Origin: JAIBJN01 sp963838795
GTDB lineage: Bacteria > Actinomycetota > Thermoleophilia > Gaiellales > Gaiellaceae
Length of the DNA: 64,000 nt
NCBI GenBank assembly: GCA_963838795.1
Contig: CAWISL010000001.1
Span: 248,001 to 312,000, forward strand
Direction of reading: 5' to 3'
The position numbers and the translations under genes are program-made. Shown here in pieces: positions 32,581 through 40,529 of the stretch. How positions within the stretch are numbered: position 1 is the stretch's first letter; the number at the start of each line of letters is the position of its first letter. The notes beneath the pieces were generated by a model that had not been told where the DNA came from, ran no database searches, and saw only the letters and a program-made list of their open reading frames with translations.

Positions 32581-33832
32581 TGTGCTGCCTCTCAGCCTGC
32601 GGCGAGCCGAGCTCGAAGGTCTGGTGGAGGGCGCGCACGGTCGCCTCGACCGACTCGTGGGGGACATAGAAGGCGATCTTGATCGGCGAGGTCGCGACGA
32701 ACTTGGGCTCGACCCCGAGCTCGCGAAGCGTGGCGAAGGTGCGCGCGGCGACTCCCGGATGGCTCTTCATTCCCGCGCCGACGACGCTGACCTTCCCGAG
32801 GCCCAGCTGCTCCGAGAAGCTGGCGCCGAGCCTCGCCAGCGCCAGCTCGGCCTGCGGCCGGTCCTCGACCGGCGCGGAGATGACGATGCGGGAGTCCATC
32901 TGGATGATCGTGTCCACGTTCACCTCGGCCGCCGCCAGCGCCTCGAAGAGGTCGGCCGGGCGGACGCCGTCCACCTCGTACACAGCCTCCTCGACCGTGT
33001 GCGTCACGCCCGAGATCAACGCCTTCTCCAGCATCCGCTCGTCCTCCTCCCTGATCCAGGTGCCCGGTTCGTCGGTGAACGTCGAGCGCACGTGCACCAT
33101 CACGCCGTGGTTCCGCGCAAACTCGACCGAGCGTAGCGCAAGGACCTTCGCGCCCGAGGCGGCCAGCTCGAGCATCTCCTCGTAGCTGACCGCGTGCAGC
33201 TTCTGCGCCTCCGGGACGACGCGCGGGTCGGCCGTGAAGACGCCGTCCACGTCGGTGTAGATCTCGCAGGCGTCGGCGCCCAGCGCGGCCGCGAGCGCGA
33301 CGGCCGTCGTGTCGGAGCCGCCGCGGCCGAGCGTGGTGACGTCGTACTCCGTCGAGACCCCCTGGAACCCGGCCACGAGGACGATGCGGTCGTCGTCGAG
33401 GGCTCGATGGATGCGGTGCGCCTTCACCTCGACGATCTTCGCCTTGCCATGGGCGGTGTCGGTGACGATCCCGGCCTGCGAGCCCGTCAGGGAGACCGCG
33501 TCCGTGCCGAGGTCGGAGATGGCCATGGCCACGAGCGCGCAGGAGATTCGCTCGCCGACCGAGATGAGCATGTCCAGCTCGCGCGGCTTCGGCTGAGGCG
33601 AAACCTGTCCGGCGAGCTCGAGCAGCTCGTCGGTGTGGTAGCCCATCGCGGAGACGACGGCGACGACGCGCGCGCCGGCGTGCTTCGTGGCCACGAGCCG
33701 CGCGGCGACGCGCCGGATCTTCTCCGGGTCGGCGACCGACGTGCCGCCGAACTTCATGACGAGGGTGCCGACGCCGGCCCGCGTCCCCGAGGACTCGAGC
33801 TCGGGCAGCGTCTCGTACGCCGACTCCGTCAT
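32573..33832 (-). CDS. lysC: Aspartate kinase
   Basis: 419 residues. The kinase domain starts TLVMKFGGTSVADPEKIRRVA, with VSAMGYHTDELLELA, GFQGV and TTLGRGGSDTTAVALAAALGA for phosphate and aspartate binding. Two C-terminal ACT domains (from about residue 265) read VNVDTIIQMDS and VSVVGAGMKSHPGVAARTFATL, the usual allosteric sites for lysine/threonine feedback. There is about 20 residues of non-conserved N-terminus, so a later start near residue 24 (GTLVMKFGG) is possible. Confidence 0.93.
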   Translation of the reverse strand: MTESAYETLPELESSGTRAGVGTLVMKFGGTSVADPEKIRRVAARLVATKHAGARVVAVVSAMGYHTDELLELAGQVSPQPKPRELDMLISVGERISCALVAMAISDLGTDAVSLTGSQAGIVTDTAHGKAKIVEVKAHRIHRALDDDRIVLVAGFQGVSTEYDVTTLGRGGSDTTAVALAAALGADACEIYTDVDGVFTADPRVVPEAQKLHAVSYEEMLELAASGAKVLALRSVEFARNHGVMVHVRSTFTDEPGTWIREEDERMLEKALISGVTHTVEEAVYEVDGVRPADLFEALAAAEVNVDTIIQMDSRIVISAPVEDRPQAELALARLGASFSEQLGLGKVSVVGAGMKSHPGVAARTFATLRELGVEPKFVATSPIKIAFYVPHESVEATVRALHQTFELGSPQAERQHIG

Positions 33833-33863
33833 GGCCCGATTGTACGGACGGCCTCCGAGGGCG

Positions 33864-34085
33864 CTAGCGGGGGAAGAGCACGTCGCCCGAGTCGGCGTCC
33901 ACGATCTCGATGGCGCCAGTCGGGCAGTAGCTCGCAGCCTTGAAGATCAGCTCCTCCGGGGCACCGGCCGGGTCCACGACCTCGGACTGGCGGTTCTCGT
34001 TGTGCCGGAACACGCCCGGCGCCAGGCCGACGCACTGCGCGTTTCCGACGCAGAGCTCGTGGTCGACCGTAATACGCAGCCCCAT
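33864..34085 (-). CDS. Ferredoxin, [3Fe-4S]-type P450 partner
   Basis: 73 residues. The cluster ligands read ELCVGNAQCVGLAPGVF and then ASYCPTGAIEI, the C-x5-C...C pattern of single-cluster 3Fe-4S (or 4Fe) ferredoxins that serve actinobacterial P450s. The ATG overlaps the TGA of the P450 gene (TGATG). The pair is therefore cotranslated and the ferredoxin is the likely electron donor. No reductase is adjacent. Confidence 0.88.
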   Translation of the reverse strand: MGLRITVDHELCVGNAQCVGLAPGVFRHNENRQSEVVDPAGAPEELIFKAASYCPTGAIEIVDADSGDVLFPR

Positions 34086-35323
34086 CAGCCCCAGGCCACC
34101 GGCAATGAGGTCAGCGAGCGAAACTGGATGCTCGGCGCGTAGACGAGCGGCTCGGTCTCGAGGCGAAGCGAGCCGAATCGCTCCGCCAGCGCCCGGAAGA
34201 CCTCCTGTCCCTCGATGCGAGCGAGCGAGGCCCCGAGGCAGTAGTGGATCCCGGCGCCGAAGGACACGTGCGTGTTTGGTTGCCGGCCGATGTCGAACCG
34301 ATCGGGCTCGTCGAAGGCGCGCGGATCGCGGTTGGCGGCGGCCATGATCCAGCGGATCCGGTCGCCCTTCCGGATCGTCTTGCCCCGGCGCTCGACGTCC
34401 TCAACGGCGATGCGCTGGGTGGACTTCACCGGCGGGTCGTAGCGCAGGCACTCCTCGGTGGCGAGCCGGGCTGCTCCCTCCGGGTCGGCCCGGAGGCGCT
34501 CCCACTCGTCCGGGTTGCGGATGAACGCGAGCGTGCCGTTGCAGATCAGGTTCATCGTCGTCTCGTGGCCGGCGAAGAGGAGCAGAGCAGTGTTCACGAG
34601 TACCTGGTGGCGCGTGAAGACGCCGCCCTTCTCGGCTTGCGCGAGCACGGAGATGAAGTCCTCGGCCGGCGCCTCGGCGCGCTCGTCGACCTTCGGGGAG
34701 ACGTACTCGATCATCCCCTCGATCCCCTGCATCAGGTGCCGCAGACGGTCGGGCTCGCCGCGGTTGATGTAGAGGAGCTTGTCGGCCAGGTCGCGCAGGT
34801 GGTCGCGGTCCTCCTCGGGAACGCCCATCATCTGCGTGATCACGCGCACGGGCAGCGGCGCCGCCAGGGCGTCGAGCACGTCCATCCGTCCCTGCGGCTC
34901 GACCTCGTCGAGGAGCTCGGCGACGGCCTTCTGGACGAACGGGCGCCACTGCTCCATCGCCTGCGGGGTGAAGTACTCGTGGACGGCCGCCCGCATCGCC
35001 GGGTGGTCGGGCCGGTCCTTCTCGACGAGCTGGTCGGCGCGGAACCGCTTCACCTCGGCGAAGAGCGGCTCGTCGGCGGGATCGATCGGCGGGCGCGGCG
35101 GCCTCTGGTCGGTGGCGATGACCGCCGAGGAGAAGAGCTCGTGGTGGCGCAGCAGCCAGACGAGATCCTCGTGGCGCGTGAGAATCCACATCTCGGCGCG
35201 CGGGTTCCAGTGGACCGGATCGGTCTCGCGGAGCCGGCCGAAGTAGGCATACGGGTCGGCGATGACCTCCGGCGCGAAGAGGTCTTCAGGGTCGGCCGCA
35301 GCAGCCACCTGAGTGCTTGCCAT
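34085..35323 (-). CDS. Cytochrome P450
   Basis: 412 residues. I-helix LLLFAGHETTMNLI near residue 250 gives the oxygen-binding Glu-Thr. K-helix ATEECLRYDPPVKSTQRIA holds ExxR. The haem loop HVSFGAGIHYCLGASLARIE near 355 contains the axial Cys. All catalytic elements are intact. The substrate is unknown. The following gene is its ferredoxin. A long inverted repeat at 35361 sits about 40 bases before the start, suggesting repression by a ligand-responsive regulator. Confidence 0.93.
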   Translation of the reverse strand: MASTQVAAAADPEDLFAPEVIADPYAYFGRLRETDPVHWNPRAEMWILTRHEDLVWLLRHHELFSSAVIATDQRPPRPPIDPADEPLFAEVKRFRADQLVEKDRPDHPAMRAAVHEYFTPQAMEQWRPFVQKAVAELLDEVEPQGRMDVLDALAAPLPVRVITQMMGVPEEDRDHLRDLADKLLYINRGEPDRLRHLMQGIEGMIEYVSPKVDERAEAPAEDFISVLAQAEKGGVFTRHQVLVNTALLLFAGHETTMNLICNGTLAFIRNPDEWERLRADPEGAARLATEECLRYDPPVKSTQRIAVEDVERRGKTIRKGDRIRWIMAAANRDPRAFDEPDRFDIGRQPNTHVSFGAGIHYCLGASLARIEGQEVFRALAERFGSLRLETEPLVYAPSIQFRSLTSLPVAWG

Positions 35324-35360
35324 GGGCGAATGCTACGTCCTGGGAAACGCCCCGTTAAAT

Positions 35361-35396
35361 GTTGAACCGGCCGACCCGAAAGCCGCCCGGTTCAAC
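35361..35396. promoter_or_regulatory. Operator-like inverted repeat before P450 cassette
   Basis: Perfect 10-base arms GTTGAACCGG (35361-35370) and CCGGTTCAAC (35387-35396) with a 16-base spacer. Placed 38 bases before the P450 ATG in the region where the promoter must lie. The arm spacing suits a TetR/LysR-like dimer or a pair of dimers. A CTCT-ATAC-AGAG inverted repeat follows near 35403-35416. No regulator gene is adjacent. Confidence 0.5.
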
Positions 35397-35443
35397 GCGA
35401 GCACTCTATACAGAGAGCGCCGCGGAATGCAAGTCGCCTCCGT

Positions 35444-36034
35444 TCACATGTCGCGGCGGCCGGCGAGAGCCCGTCCGAGCGTGACCTCGTCCGCGTACTC
35501 GAGGTCGCCGCCGACGGGAAGGCCGCTGGCGAGCCGGGTCACCCGCGTCTTCCCGCGGAGCCGGTCGGCGATGTACGCGGCCGTCGCCTCGCCGGTCATG
35601 TTTGGGTTGGTGGCGAGCACGACCTCCTCCACCCCGTTTCGCTCCACGCGCGCGAGCAGCTCGTCGATCCGCAGATGGTGCGGCTCGATCCCGTCGAGCG
35701 GCGAGAGCGCGCCGCCGAGCACCTGGTAGACCCCGCGGTACTCGTGCGTGCGCTCCACGGAGAGCACGTCGGCCGGCTGCTCCACGACGCAGACGAGCCT
35801 CCGGTCGCGCCGCTCGTCCTGACAGATGACGCAGAGCTCCTCCTCCGTCAGATTCCCGCACTCACGGCAGAAGCCGATGCGTTCCCTGGCCTCGCGGATC
35901 GCCTCGGCGAGCGCCAGGGCCTCCTCCTCGGGAACGCGAAGGAGGTGAAAGGCGAGCCGCTGTGCGGTGCGGGTGCCGATCCCGGGAAGGCGGGAGAGCT
36001 GCGCGATCAGGTTCTCGACGACCGGGCTGAACAC
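35444..36034 (-). CDS. recR: Recombination protein RecR
   Basis: 196 residues of the RecFOR pathway that loads RecA at gaps. Helix-hairpin-helix ENLIAQLSRLPGIGTRTAQRLAFHLL, a zinc finger CRECGNLTEEELCVIC (four Cys), and a Toprim domain starting CVVEQPADVLSVE with YRGVYQVLGGALSPLDGI. GTG 36034 gives the usual N-terminus. It is the last gene of the conserved SRP RNA-dnaX-ybaB-recR block. Confidence 0.94.
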   Translation of the reverse strand: MFSPVVENLIAQLSRLPGIGTRTAQRLAFHLLRVPEEEALALAEAIREARERIGFCRECGNLTEEELCVICQDERRDRRLVCVVEQPADVLSVERTHEYRGVYQVLGGALSPLDGIEPHHLRIDELLARVERNGVEEVVLATNPNMTGEATAAYIADRLRGKTRVTRLASGLPVGGDLEYADEVTLGRALAGRRDM

Positions 36035-36048
36035 GTCAGCCCGTAGTT

Positions 36049-36369
36049 CTACAGGCCGGGAAGGCCGAGGCCCTTCAAGTCGCCCGCAACACCGCCCAGC
36101 TTCGACTGCGCCAGGTCCTGCGCGTTCCTGAGCGCCTCGTTGACGCCGGCCACGACGAGATCCTCGAGCGTCTCGGGGTCGTCGGCGTCGATCGCCTCGG
36201 GGGAGATCTTGACCCCGACGATCTCGCCAGAGCCGCTCGCCGTCACCGTGACCATGCCGCCCCCGACGGACGCCTCGACCCGCTCGCCGGCGAGCTCCTC
36301 CTGGGCCTTGAGCATGTCGGCCTGCATCTGCTGCACCTGCTGGAGCATCTTGTTCATGTCCATCGACAT
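36049..36369 (-). CDS. ybaB: YbaB/EbfC-family nucleoid-associated protein
   Basis: 106 residues, matching family size. Sequence begins MNKMLQQVQQMQADMLKAQEELA (helix), then VEASVGGGMVTVTASGSGEIVGVKISPEAIDADDPETLEDLVVAGVNEAL, the family core. YbaB forms a DNA-binding dimer. It lies directly after dnaX and before recR, as in many bacteria. Of the two start codons (MSMDMNKM), the first and the ATG two codons later are both possible. Confidence 0.92.
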   Translation of the reverse strand: MSMDMNKMLQQVQQMQADMLKAQEELAGERVEASVGGGMVTVTASGSGEIVGVKISPEAIDADDPETLEDLVVAGVNEALRNAQDLAQSKLGGVAGDLKGLGLPGL

Positions 36370-37985
36370 CTACTCGCCATCCTTCCCGAGCTTGCGGGTG
36401 TCGAACGTCGTCTGCACGAGCGCGATGATCTCCTCCTCCGTCGCCGGCTCGTCGTCGGCGGCTGCCTCCTCGGCCGGGGCTCCCTCGCCGAGCTCGAACG
36501 CGACCGTGAGGCGGCGTCCGGTCACCTCGTGGAGAACGGCGGCGAGCACGCCCGCGTTCTTGGGGTCCTCCGCGAGACCGCGGTGGAACGACGCCGCAGG
36601 CGGGAACTCGAGCACGAGCCGATCGTCTTCGAGGGCCACCGGCCGCGCCTCGGCCAGCACGGAGCCCGTCGGGATCGACTTCTCGGACACGGTGGGCAGG
36701 ATCGACTGCTTCCAGGCGGCCTGAAGCTCGCCGAGGTCGAGGGGCGGGCCCTCGCTCGCCTCCGCCGGCGCGGCGCCGGCGTCGGCTTGGCGACCTCCGG
36801 CTCGGCAAGCGGCGCCGGAGCCGCGGGAGCGCGCGGAGCCTCGCCGCGCAGGCGCGACTCGAGCTGCTCGATGCGGTAGGCGGTCGACTCCCGGGAGAGG
36901 TCGGCGCCGGGCCGGGTCACCTTGACCAGCGCGAGCTCGAGTGGGAGTCTCGGGTCGCCTCCTTGGCGGACGTCGTCCACCGCCAGGTGGAGCAGGTCGA
37001 TCAGGCGCAGCACCTCGGACTCGGCGAGCTGGTTGGCCTGCGAACGAAGCCGGTCGCGCGTCTCCGGGGTCACCGGGAGCGAGTCGGGCACCTCGCCCAT
37101 GTGCTGGACGAGGAGCAGGTGGCGCAGGTGCTCCAGCAGGTCGTTGACGAGGCGCGCGAGGTCCTGCCCCTGGTCGGCGAGCTCCTCGACGAAGGCGAGG
37201 AGGCCCGCGGTGTCGCGGTCGATGATCAGGTCGCAGACGCGGAAGAGCGCTTCCTCGTCGACCGCTCCGAGCAGCTGAAGGACGGCCTGGACGCTCACCT
37301 CTCCGTCGGTCGCCGCCGAGAGCTGGTCGAGCGTGGAGACGGCGTCGCGGAAGCTCCCACGCGCGCTGCGGGCGATCAGGGAGAGGGCGGCGTCCGGCGC
37401 CTCGATCTGCTCCCCGTCGGCTACGAGGCGCAGGAGCTTTGTCAGCTCGGCGAGCCGCGGACGTGCGAACAGGAACGTCTGGCAGCGAGAGCGCACGGTG
37501 GGGAGCACCTTGTGCAGCTCGGTTGTGCAGAAGACGAAGACGAGGTGCGGCGGCGGCTCCTCGATCAGCTTGAGGAGCGCGTTCCAGGCCGCGTCGGTGA
37601 GCTGGTGCGCCTCGTCGAGGATGTAGACCTTGAAACGGCCCTCGACCGGCTGGAGGACGACATGGTCCCGGATCTCGCGGATGTCGTCGATGCCACGCTG
37701 GCTGGCAGCGTCCATCTCGACCACGTCGAGGGAGGTGCCGCCGGCGATCGTCACGCAGGAGTTGCAGGTCTTGTCGGGGGTCGGCGTCGGCCCCTGCTCG
37801 CAGTTGAGCGCCTTGGCGAGGATGCGGGCGAGCGACGTCTTTCCCGTCCCGCGCGGGCCGGCGAAGAGGTAGGCCTGGCGCACCTGGTCGTGGGCGATCG
37901 CGTTTCGCAGCGTGCGCACGACCGCCTCCTGGCCGACGACCTCGTCGAAGTCCTGCGGCCGGTATTTGCGGTAGAGGGCAGTCAC
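36370..37985 (-). CDS. dnaX: DNA polymerase III subunit gamma/tau, with internal frame change
   Basis: The clamp-loader ATPase: GTG at 37985, ALYRKYRPQDFDEVVGQEAV, P-loop FAGPRGTGKTSLARILAKAL, zinc-binding CNSC region, IDEAHQLTDAAWNALLKLIEEPP-like Walker B (here LDEAHQ), and the sensor Ser-Arg-Cys VRSRCQTF. After LAEPEVAKPTPAP the frame turns into a basic stretch that ends at 36522. The normal tau C-terminus (PLDLGELQAAWKQSILP through to LGKDGE) is in the -1 frame and ends at 36370. The switch lies in a GC-only tract near 36758-36785. The full tau product needs a -1 shift or a one-base sequence error there. Confidence 0.88.
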
Positions 37986-38016
37986 GAGCGCGCTGAGTGA
38001 AGCACTAACAGAAAGT

Positions 38017-38294
38017 GCCCGGTAGCGCACCTTCCGTTGTGGATGCTCTCGGGTCGGTGCCTGCGACGCTCGCTCTGACCAGGTTGATCCACGGCACCCG
38101 GGAGAGACTGCTTAGCGCTGCTTCCTCCCGGACCTGACGCGGTTCACAGGCTCCCGGTGCGCGGAACCTGGCCGTCAACACTCGCGTGCGCGAGCCCGTG
38201 CCCCGATTGCGAACCCCTCGGGAGGGAATTCAGCCCCGCTGGAGCGGATTGCGGGTTCAGGGAACCGCTAGCTCCCCGCCTAGCGCGACCGGGC
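38017..38294 (-). ncRNA. Signal recognition particle RNA, large form with Alu domain
   Basis: The strand contains the S-domain core GTCAGGTCCGGGAGGAAGCA near 38113-38137, the binding site for Ffh. The 5' half (GCTAGGCGGGGAGCTAGCGG, then a segment reading CGCAATCCGCTCCAGCGGGG and CCCGAGGGGTTC) matches the Alu domain of the large Bacillus-type SRP RNA. The 3' end GGAAGGTGCGCTACCGGGC pairs with the 5' end GCCCGGTCGCGC. Total about 278 bases. A TACGAT hexamer sits 6 bases before the 5' end. It is immediately upstream of dnaX, as in Bacillus. Confidence 0.9.
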
Positions 38295-38295
38295 T

Positions 38296-38336
38296 CGTCG
38301 ATCGTAGCAATCGCGCGGCGCTAGACTTGCCCCTCG
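38296..38336. promoter_or_regulatory. Divergent promoter region for SRP RNA and tRNA-Val
   Basis: On the minus strand TACGAT (complement of 38301-38306) is 6 bases from the SRP RNA 5' end. On the plus strand TAGACT (38322-38327) is 9 bases from the tRNA 5' end. Both fit -10 elements of a primary sigma factor and match the hexamers seen before many protein genes in the window. No clear -35 element is visible. Confidence 0.5.
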
Positions 38337-38408
38337 GGGCGCATAGCTCAGCGGGAGAGCGCCCGCTTCACACGCGGGAGGTCGCTGGTTCGATCCCAGC
38401 TGCGCCCA
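38337..38408 (+). tRNA. tRNA-Val (CAC)
   Basis: The acceptor stem GGGCGCA pairs with TGCGCCC, followed by discriminator A; CCA is not encoded. D arm AGCTCAGCGGGAGAGC, anticodon stem-loop CCCGCTTCACACGCGGG with anticodon CAC, T arm GCTGGTTCGATCCCAGC. Length 72 bases. The last 21 bases reappear with two changes at 42037-42059, so this tRNA was probably an integration site. Confidence 0.95.
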
Positions 38409-38410
38409 CT
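38388..38410. repeat. attL-like copy of tRNA-Val 3' end
   Basis: 23 bases covering the T loop and the 3' acceptor strand. It matches 42037-42059 at 21 of 23 positions (differences at the eighth and twenty-second bases). Such identity blocks in tRNA 3' ends are typical att sites of tyrosine integrases. Confidence 0.6.
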
Positions 38411-38633
38411 GGCCCGGAGGCCAGGATCTAAGCGGCTTCCGCCGCAGGCGCCTCCGGGACGACCTCGAGAGAGCTGCGCCCCGGCCACGGCCCTCGCCGG
38501 CCGGCGCCAGATGGCTCTCCGACCGTGCCTCCGCTTGCCCGGAGGCTTGGGACGCCCCCGAGCCCCCTCAGGTCGACGTCTACTCCGAGCATCCGTCCGA
38601 CACCTTTCCGCCTCATCGGGGTACGTTGGACGC

Positions 38634-38876
38634 ATGCTGGTCGGCGGAGTGCTCCTCATCGCCTGTGGCTTCGCTTTGGCGTGGCCGACACTTCGTGTCA
38701 TTCGGGCACCGAGGGAACGGTGGATTCAAGGCCGCTCCCAGTGGCTCCTCTTCATTTGGGCTCGCCGTGGCGAAGCGCCGCCGAGCGCTTCGGAGCTTCG
38801 TCTTTGGGCTTCGATATGGCTCGGTGTCGCCGCGATCCTTCTCGGACTGGGCGTTGCGCTCATCGCCTCGGCTTAG
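38634..38876 (+). CDS. Small two-helix membrane protein (80 aa)
   Basis: Two hydrophobic segments (MLVGGVLLIACGFALAWPTL and WASIWLGVAAILLGLGVALI) flank a basic cytoplasmic or external loop (RVIRAPRERWIQGRSQW). TACGTT ends 6 bases before the ATG, a leaderless-type start. The family is unknown. Confidence 0.5.
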   Translation: MLVGGVLLIACGFALAWPTLRVIRAPRERWIQGRSQWLLFIWARRGEAPPSASELRLWASIWLGVAAILLGLGVALIASA

Positions 38877-39182
38877 CCCGCTGCAGCCATCGCACTCAAG
38901 CACGGGCTTCGGCGCGCCGCTCCTCTCACGAGCGCGCCGGCAAAGCAGGCCGGCTAGGCCGCTCGCTTGTCGAACCTCGTAACGCCCGTTCACGGACAGG
39001 ATCTCCTCAGCAGGTGGCGTTCGGTGTCGGCGTCGTTAGCGTTGACCGGGGCATCGGACCGAAAGCCCGGGCTCTGGCCCGCGCTCCGGCGTGGTTCACG
39101 CTACCGCAGCGACCGGCGCGTGCCTGGAGGGCCGTTCGGGCCGCCTGTTCTAGAGTTGCCGCAAATCGAGCAGGAGGCGGCA
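38877..39182. other. Intergenic region without recognised gene
   Basis: 306 bases. Both strands have open frames but none with protein-like composition or a ribosome site. The 3' end contains TAGAGT (39163-39168) and then AGGAGG just before the small gene at 39183, so its promoter and ribosome site lie here. Nothing else is supported. Confidence 0.4.
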
Positions 39183-39386
39183 ATGACGCTAGGGGATGAA
39201 ATCGACAAGATCTTTCGACGCGAGGTGAAGACTCTGCCGGCCTACGAGAAGGCGCAGGCAGCGAGTGGTTCTGGAATCGCACCGCCGGTGGACGAGATGA
39301 ATCAGCTGCTCATGGGCCTCGCCGTAGCGACGCAGCGTTCGTTTCACCTGCTCGCCGACCGCATCGAGGACAAGGAGAACGCATAA
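39183..39386 (+). CDS. Small hypothetical protein (67 aa)
   Basis: Starts MTLGDEIDKIFRREVKTLPA after a well-placed AGGAGG. It is soluble, mixed-charge and mostly helical, with a second helix VDEMNQLLMGLAVATQRSFH and an acidic C-terminus. There are no Cys and no known motif. The strong ribosome site is the main support. Confidence 0.55.
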   Translation: MTLGDEIDKIFRREVKTLPAYEKAQAASGSGIAPPVDEMNQLLMGLAVATQRSFHLLADRIEDKENA

Positions 39387-39650
39387 CCCGATCTTCTCCC
39401 AGTCGATTGCACCGAACTGCTACGCAGAAGACTGCCCGGCCTTCCGCCCCGGCCCTTACCTGACTTTCGACTTCAGCCGCGCGGCGACTAAAAAGGTCCT
39501 CCCATGCGCGGGTCAACCGCCGCCCCGCTCGGGTCCATCGCAGCCAATAGGAGGGATTGGCAAGCGCTGTTAGGGGCCGGACTCGTCTCCGTCGGAAGTC
39601 GGGGTCTTCGCTCGACTGGGCGACGAGCCTCGGAGCATAGAATCTGGCAC

Positions 39651-39875
39651 GTGACAGCCCGAGAGGACATAGCGGTCGTCGCCAGCCAGCTGGCCACGCT
39701 CACTAAGAGCGTCGAGGAGATGGCTGATCAGCTCAAAGAGCTTCGCGAGCACTCTCAGGGCGAGCGAGAGCGCATGGACGTCCAGCAAGAGCGCATTGAC
39801 CTCGCGGCACGCGAACTAACCGATGTTAGTGAGCGCCTGCAAGCAGCGGCGAACGCGCTCCGAGAGTCAATCTGA
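39651..39875 (+). CDS. Small coiled-coil protein (74 aa)
   Basis: GTG start 7 bases after TAGAAT. Nearly the whole sequence is a heptad-like coiled coil (VASQLATLTKSVEEMADQLK, REHSQGERERMDVQQERIDL, LTDVSERLQAAANALRES). No membrane segment is present. Such proteins often act as small structural adaptors. The family is unknown. Confidence 0.5.
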   Translation: MTAREDIAVVASQLATLTKSVEEMADQLKELREHSQGERERMDVQQERIDLAARELTDVSERLQAAANALRESI

Positions 39876-39964
39876 TCGCGCGGTGGGAAGGGCACCGACG
39901 ACTGCCCGATCGACTTCCCGATCCGAGGGCGTGACGTGGCGCGAGACCGTATCGTTCTACCGCC

Positions 39965-40396
39965 ATGGCACTTGAGCTGATCGAGTTCCCCGCTGACGAC
40001 CTGGCCCGCGCCCGACGCTTCTGGGAGACCCTGCTCGACGTCTCGCTCGACGAGCGGAGGGAGGAGGAGGGCCAGCATCACATGAATGCCACCGTGAGAC
40101 GCTACGAGGGTGTCGACAAGAGTCGCACCCACGAGTTGACCAAGAAGTTCGGGGAAAGCCTGCTGCCCCGCCTGAGCAAGGTGCCGGGCTTCAGCGGGTA
40201 CTACCTCTTCGAGGCCGGCGAGGGCGTCATGCGGTCGATCAGCTTCTTCGATACTTCGGCCCAGGCCGACGAATCGACTCGCGTCGCAGCCACATGGGTG
40301 CGCGACGAGAAGCTGGAGACGGCACTTCCGAATCCGCCCAAGATCTCGGGCGGAGAGGTGATCGTGCACAAGACGAACGGACTCGTCCGCGCGTAA
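39965..40396 (+). CDS. VOC-fragment / ABM-like monooxygenase fusion protein
   Basis: 143 residues. The first 34 (LELIEFPADDLARARRFWET, then LLDVSLDERREEEG) are the first beta-alpha unit of a VOC/glyoxalase domain only. From about residue 40 the sequence is a ferredoxin-like ABM-type domain (NATVRRYEGVDKSRTHELTK, FSGYYLFEAGEGVMRSISFF, NPPKISGGEVIVHKTN). A possible internal start, ATG 40082, has GGAGGAGGAGGG upstream and would give the ABM domain alone. TATCGT 9 bases before ATG 39965 supports the long form. It looks like a deletion that joined two genes. Confidence 0.62.
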   Translation: MALELIEFPADDLARARRFWETLLDVSLDERREEEGQHHMNATVRRYEGVDKSRTHELTKKFGESLLPRLSKVPGFSGYYLFEAGEGVMRSISFFDTSAQADESTRVAATWVRDEKLETALPNPPKISGGEVIVHKTNGLVRA

Positions 40397-40418
40397 CAGC
40401 TCGCCGCGTCAGTTCGAT

Positions 40419-40457
40419 GGAGGGAGAAGGCCTGCGTTTTCGCGGGCCTTCTCTCCG
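40419..40457 (+). terminator. Hairpin terminator-like structure
   Basis: GAGAAGGCC-T-GCG (40424-40436) pairs with CGC-G-GGCCTTCTC (40441-40453) around a TTTT loop, a strong GC stem just after the ABM-fusion gene. There is no T-tract, only GTTC, so it may be a weak intrinsic terminator or transcript-end stabiliser. Confidence 0.55.
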
Positions 40458-40529
40458 TTCGGCTACAGCCGCCCTGAGCTGATCACATGGGCTTGGCCGG
40501 GTACCGTGTCCCACAACCCGGGAGGTGGC

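Noticed and set aside
38428..38616. Minus-strand 62-codon frame in the island
   Set aside because: Gly/Arg/Pro-rich with no ribosome site or motif; left out of the gene list.
39400..39560. tmRNA- or tRNA-like fragment near GACTAAAAAGG
   Set aside because: No acceptor stem or T-arm pairing could be built.
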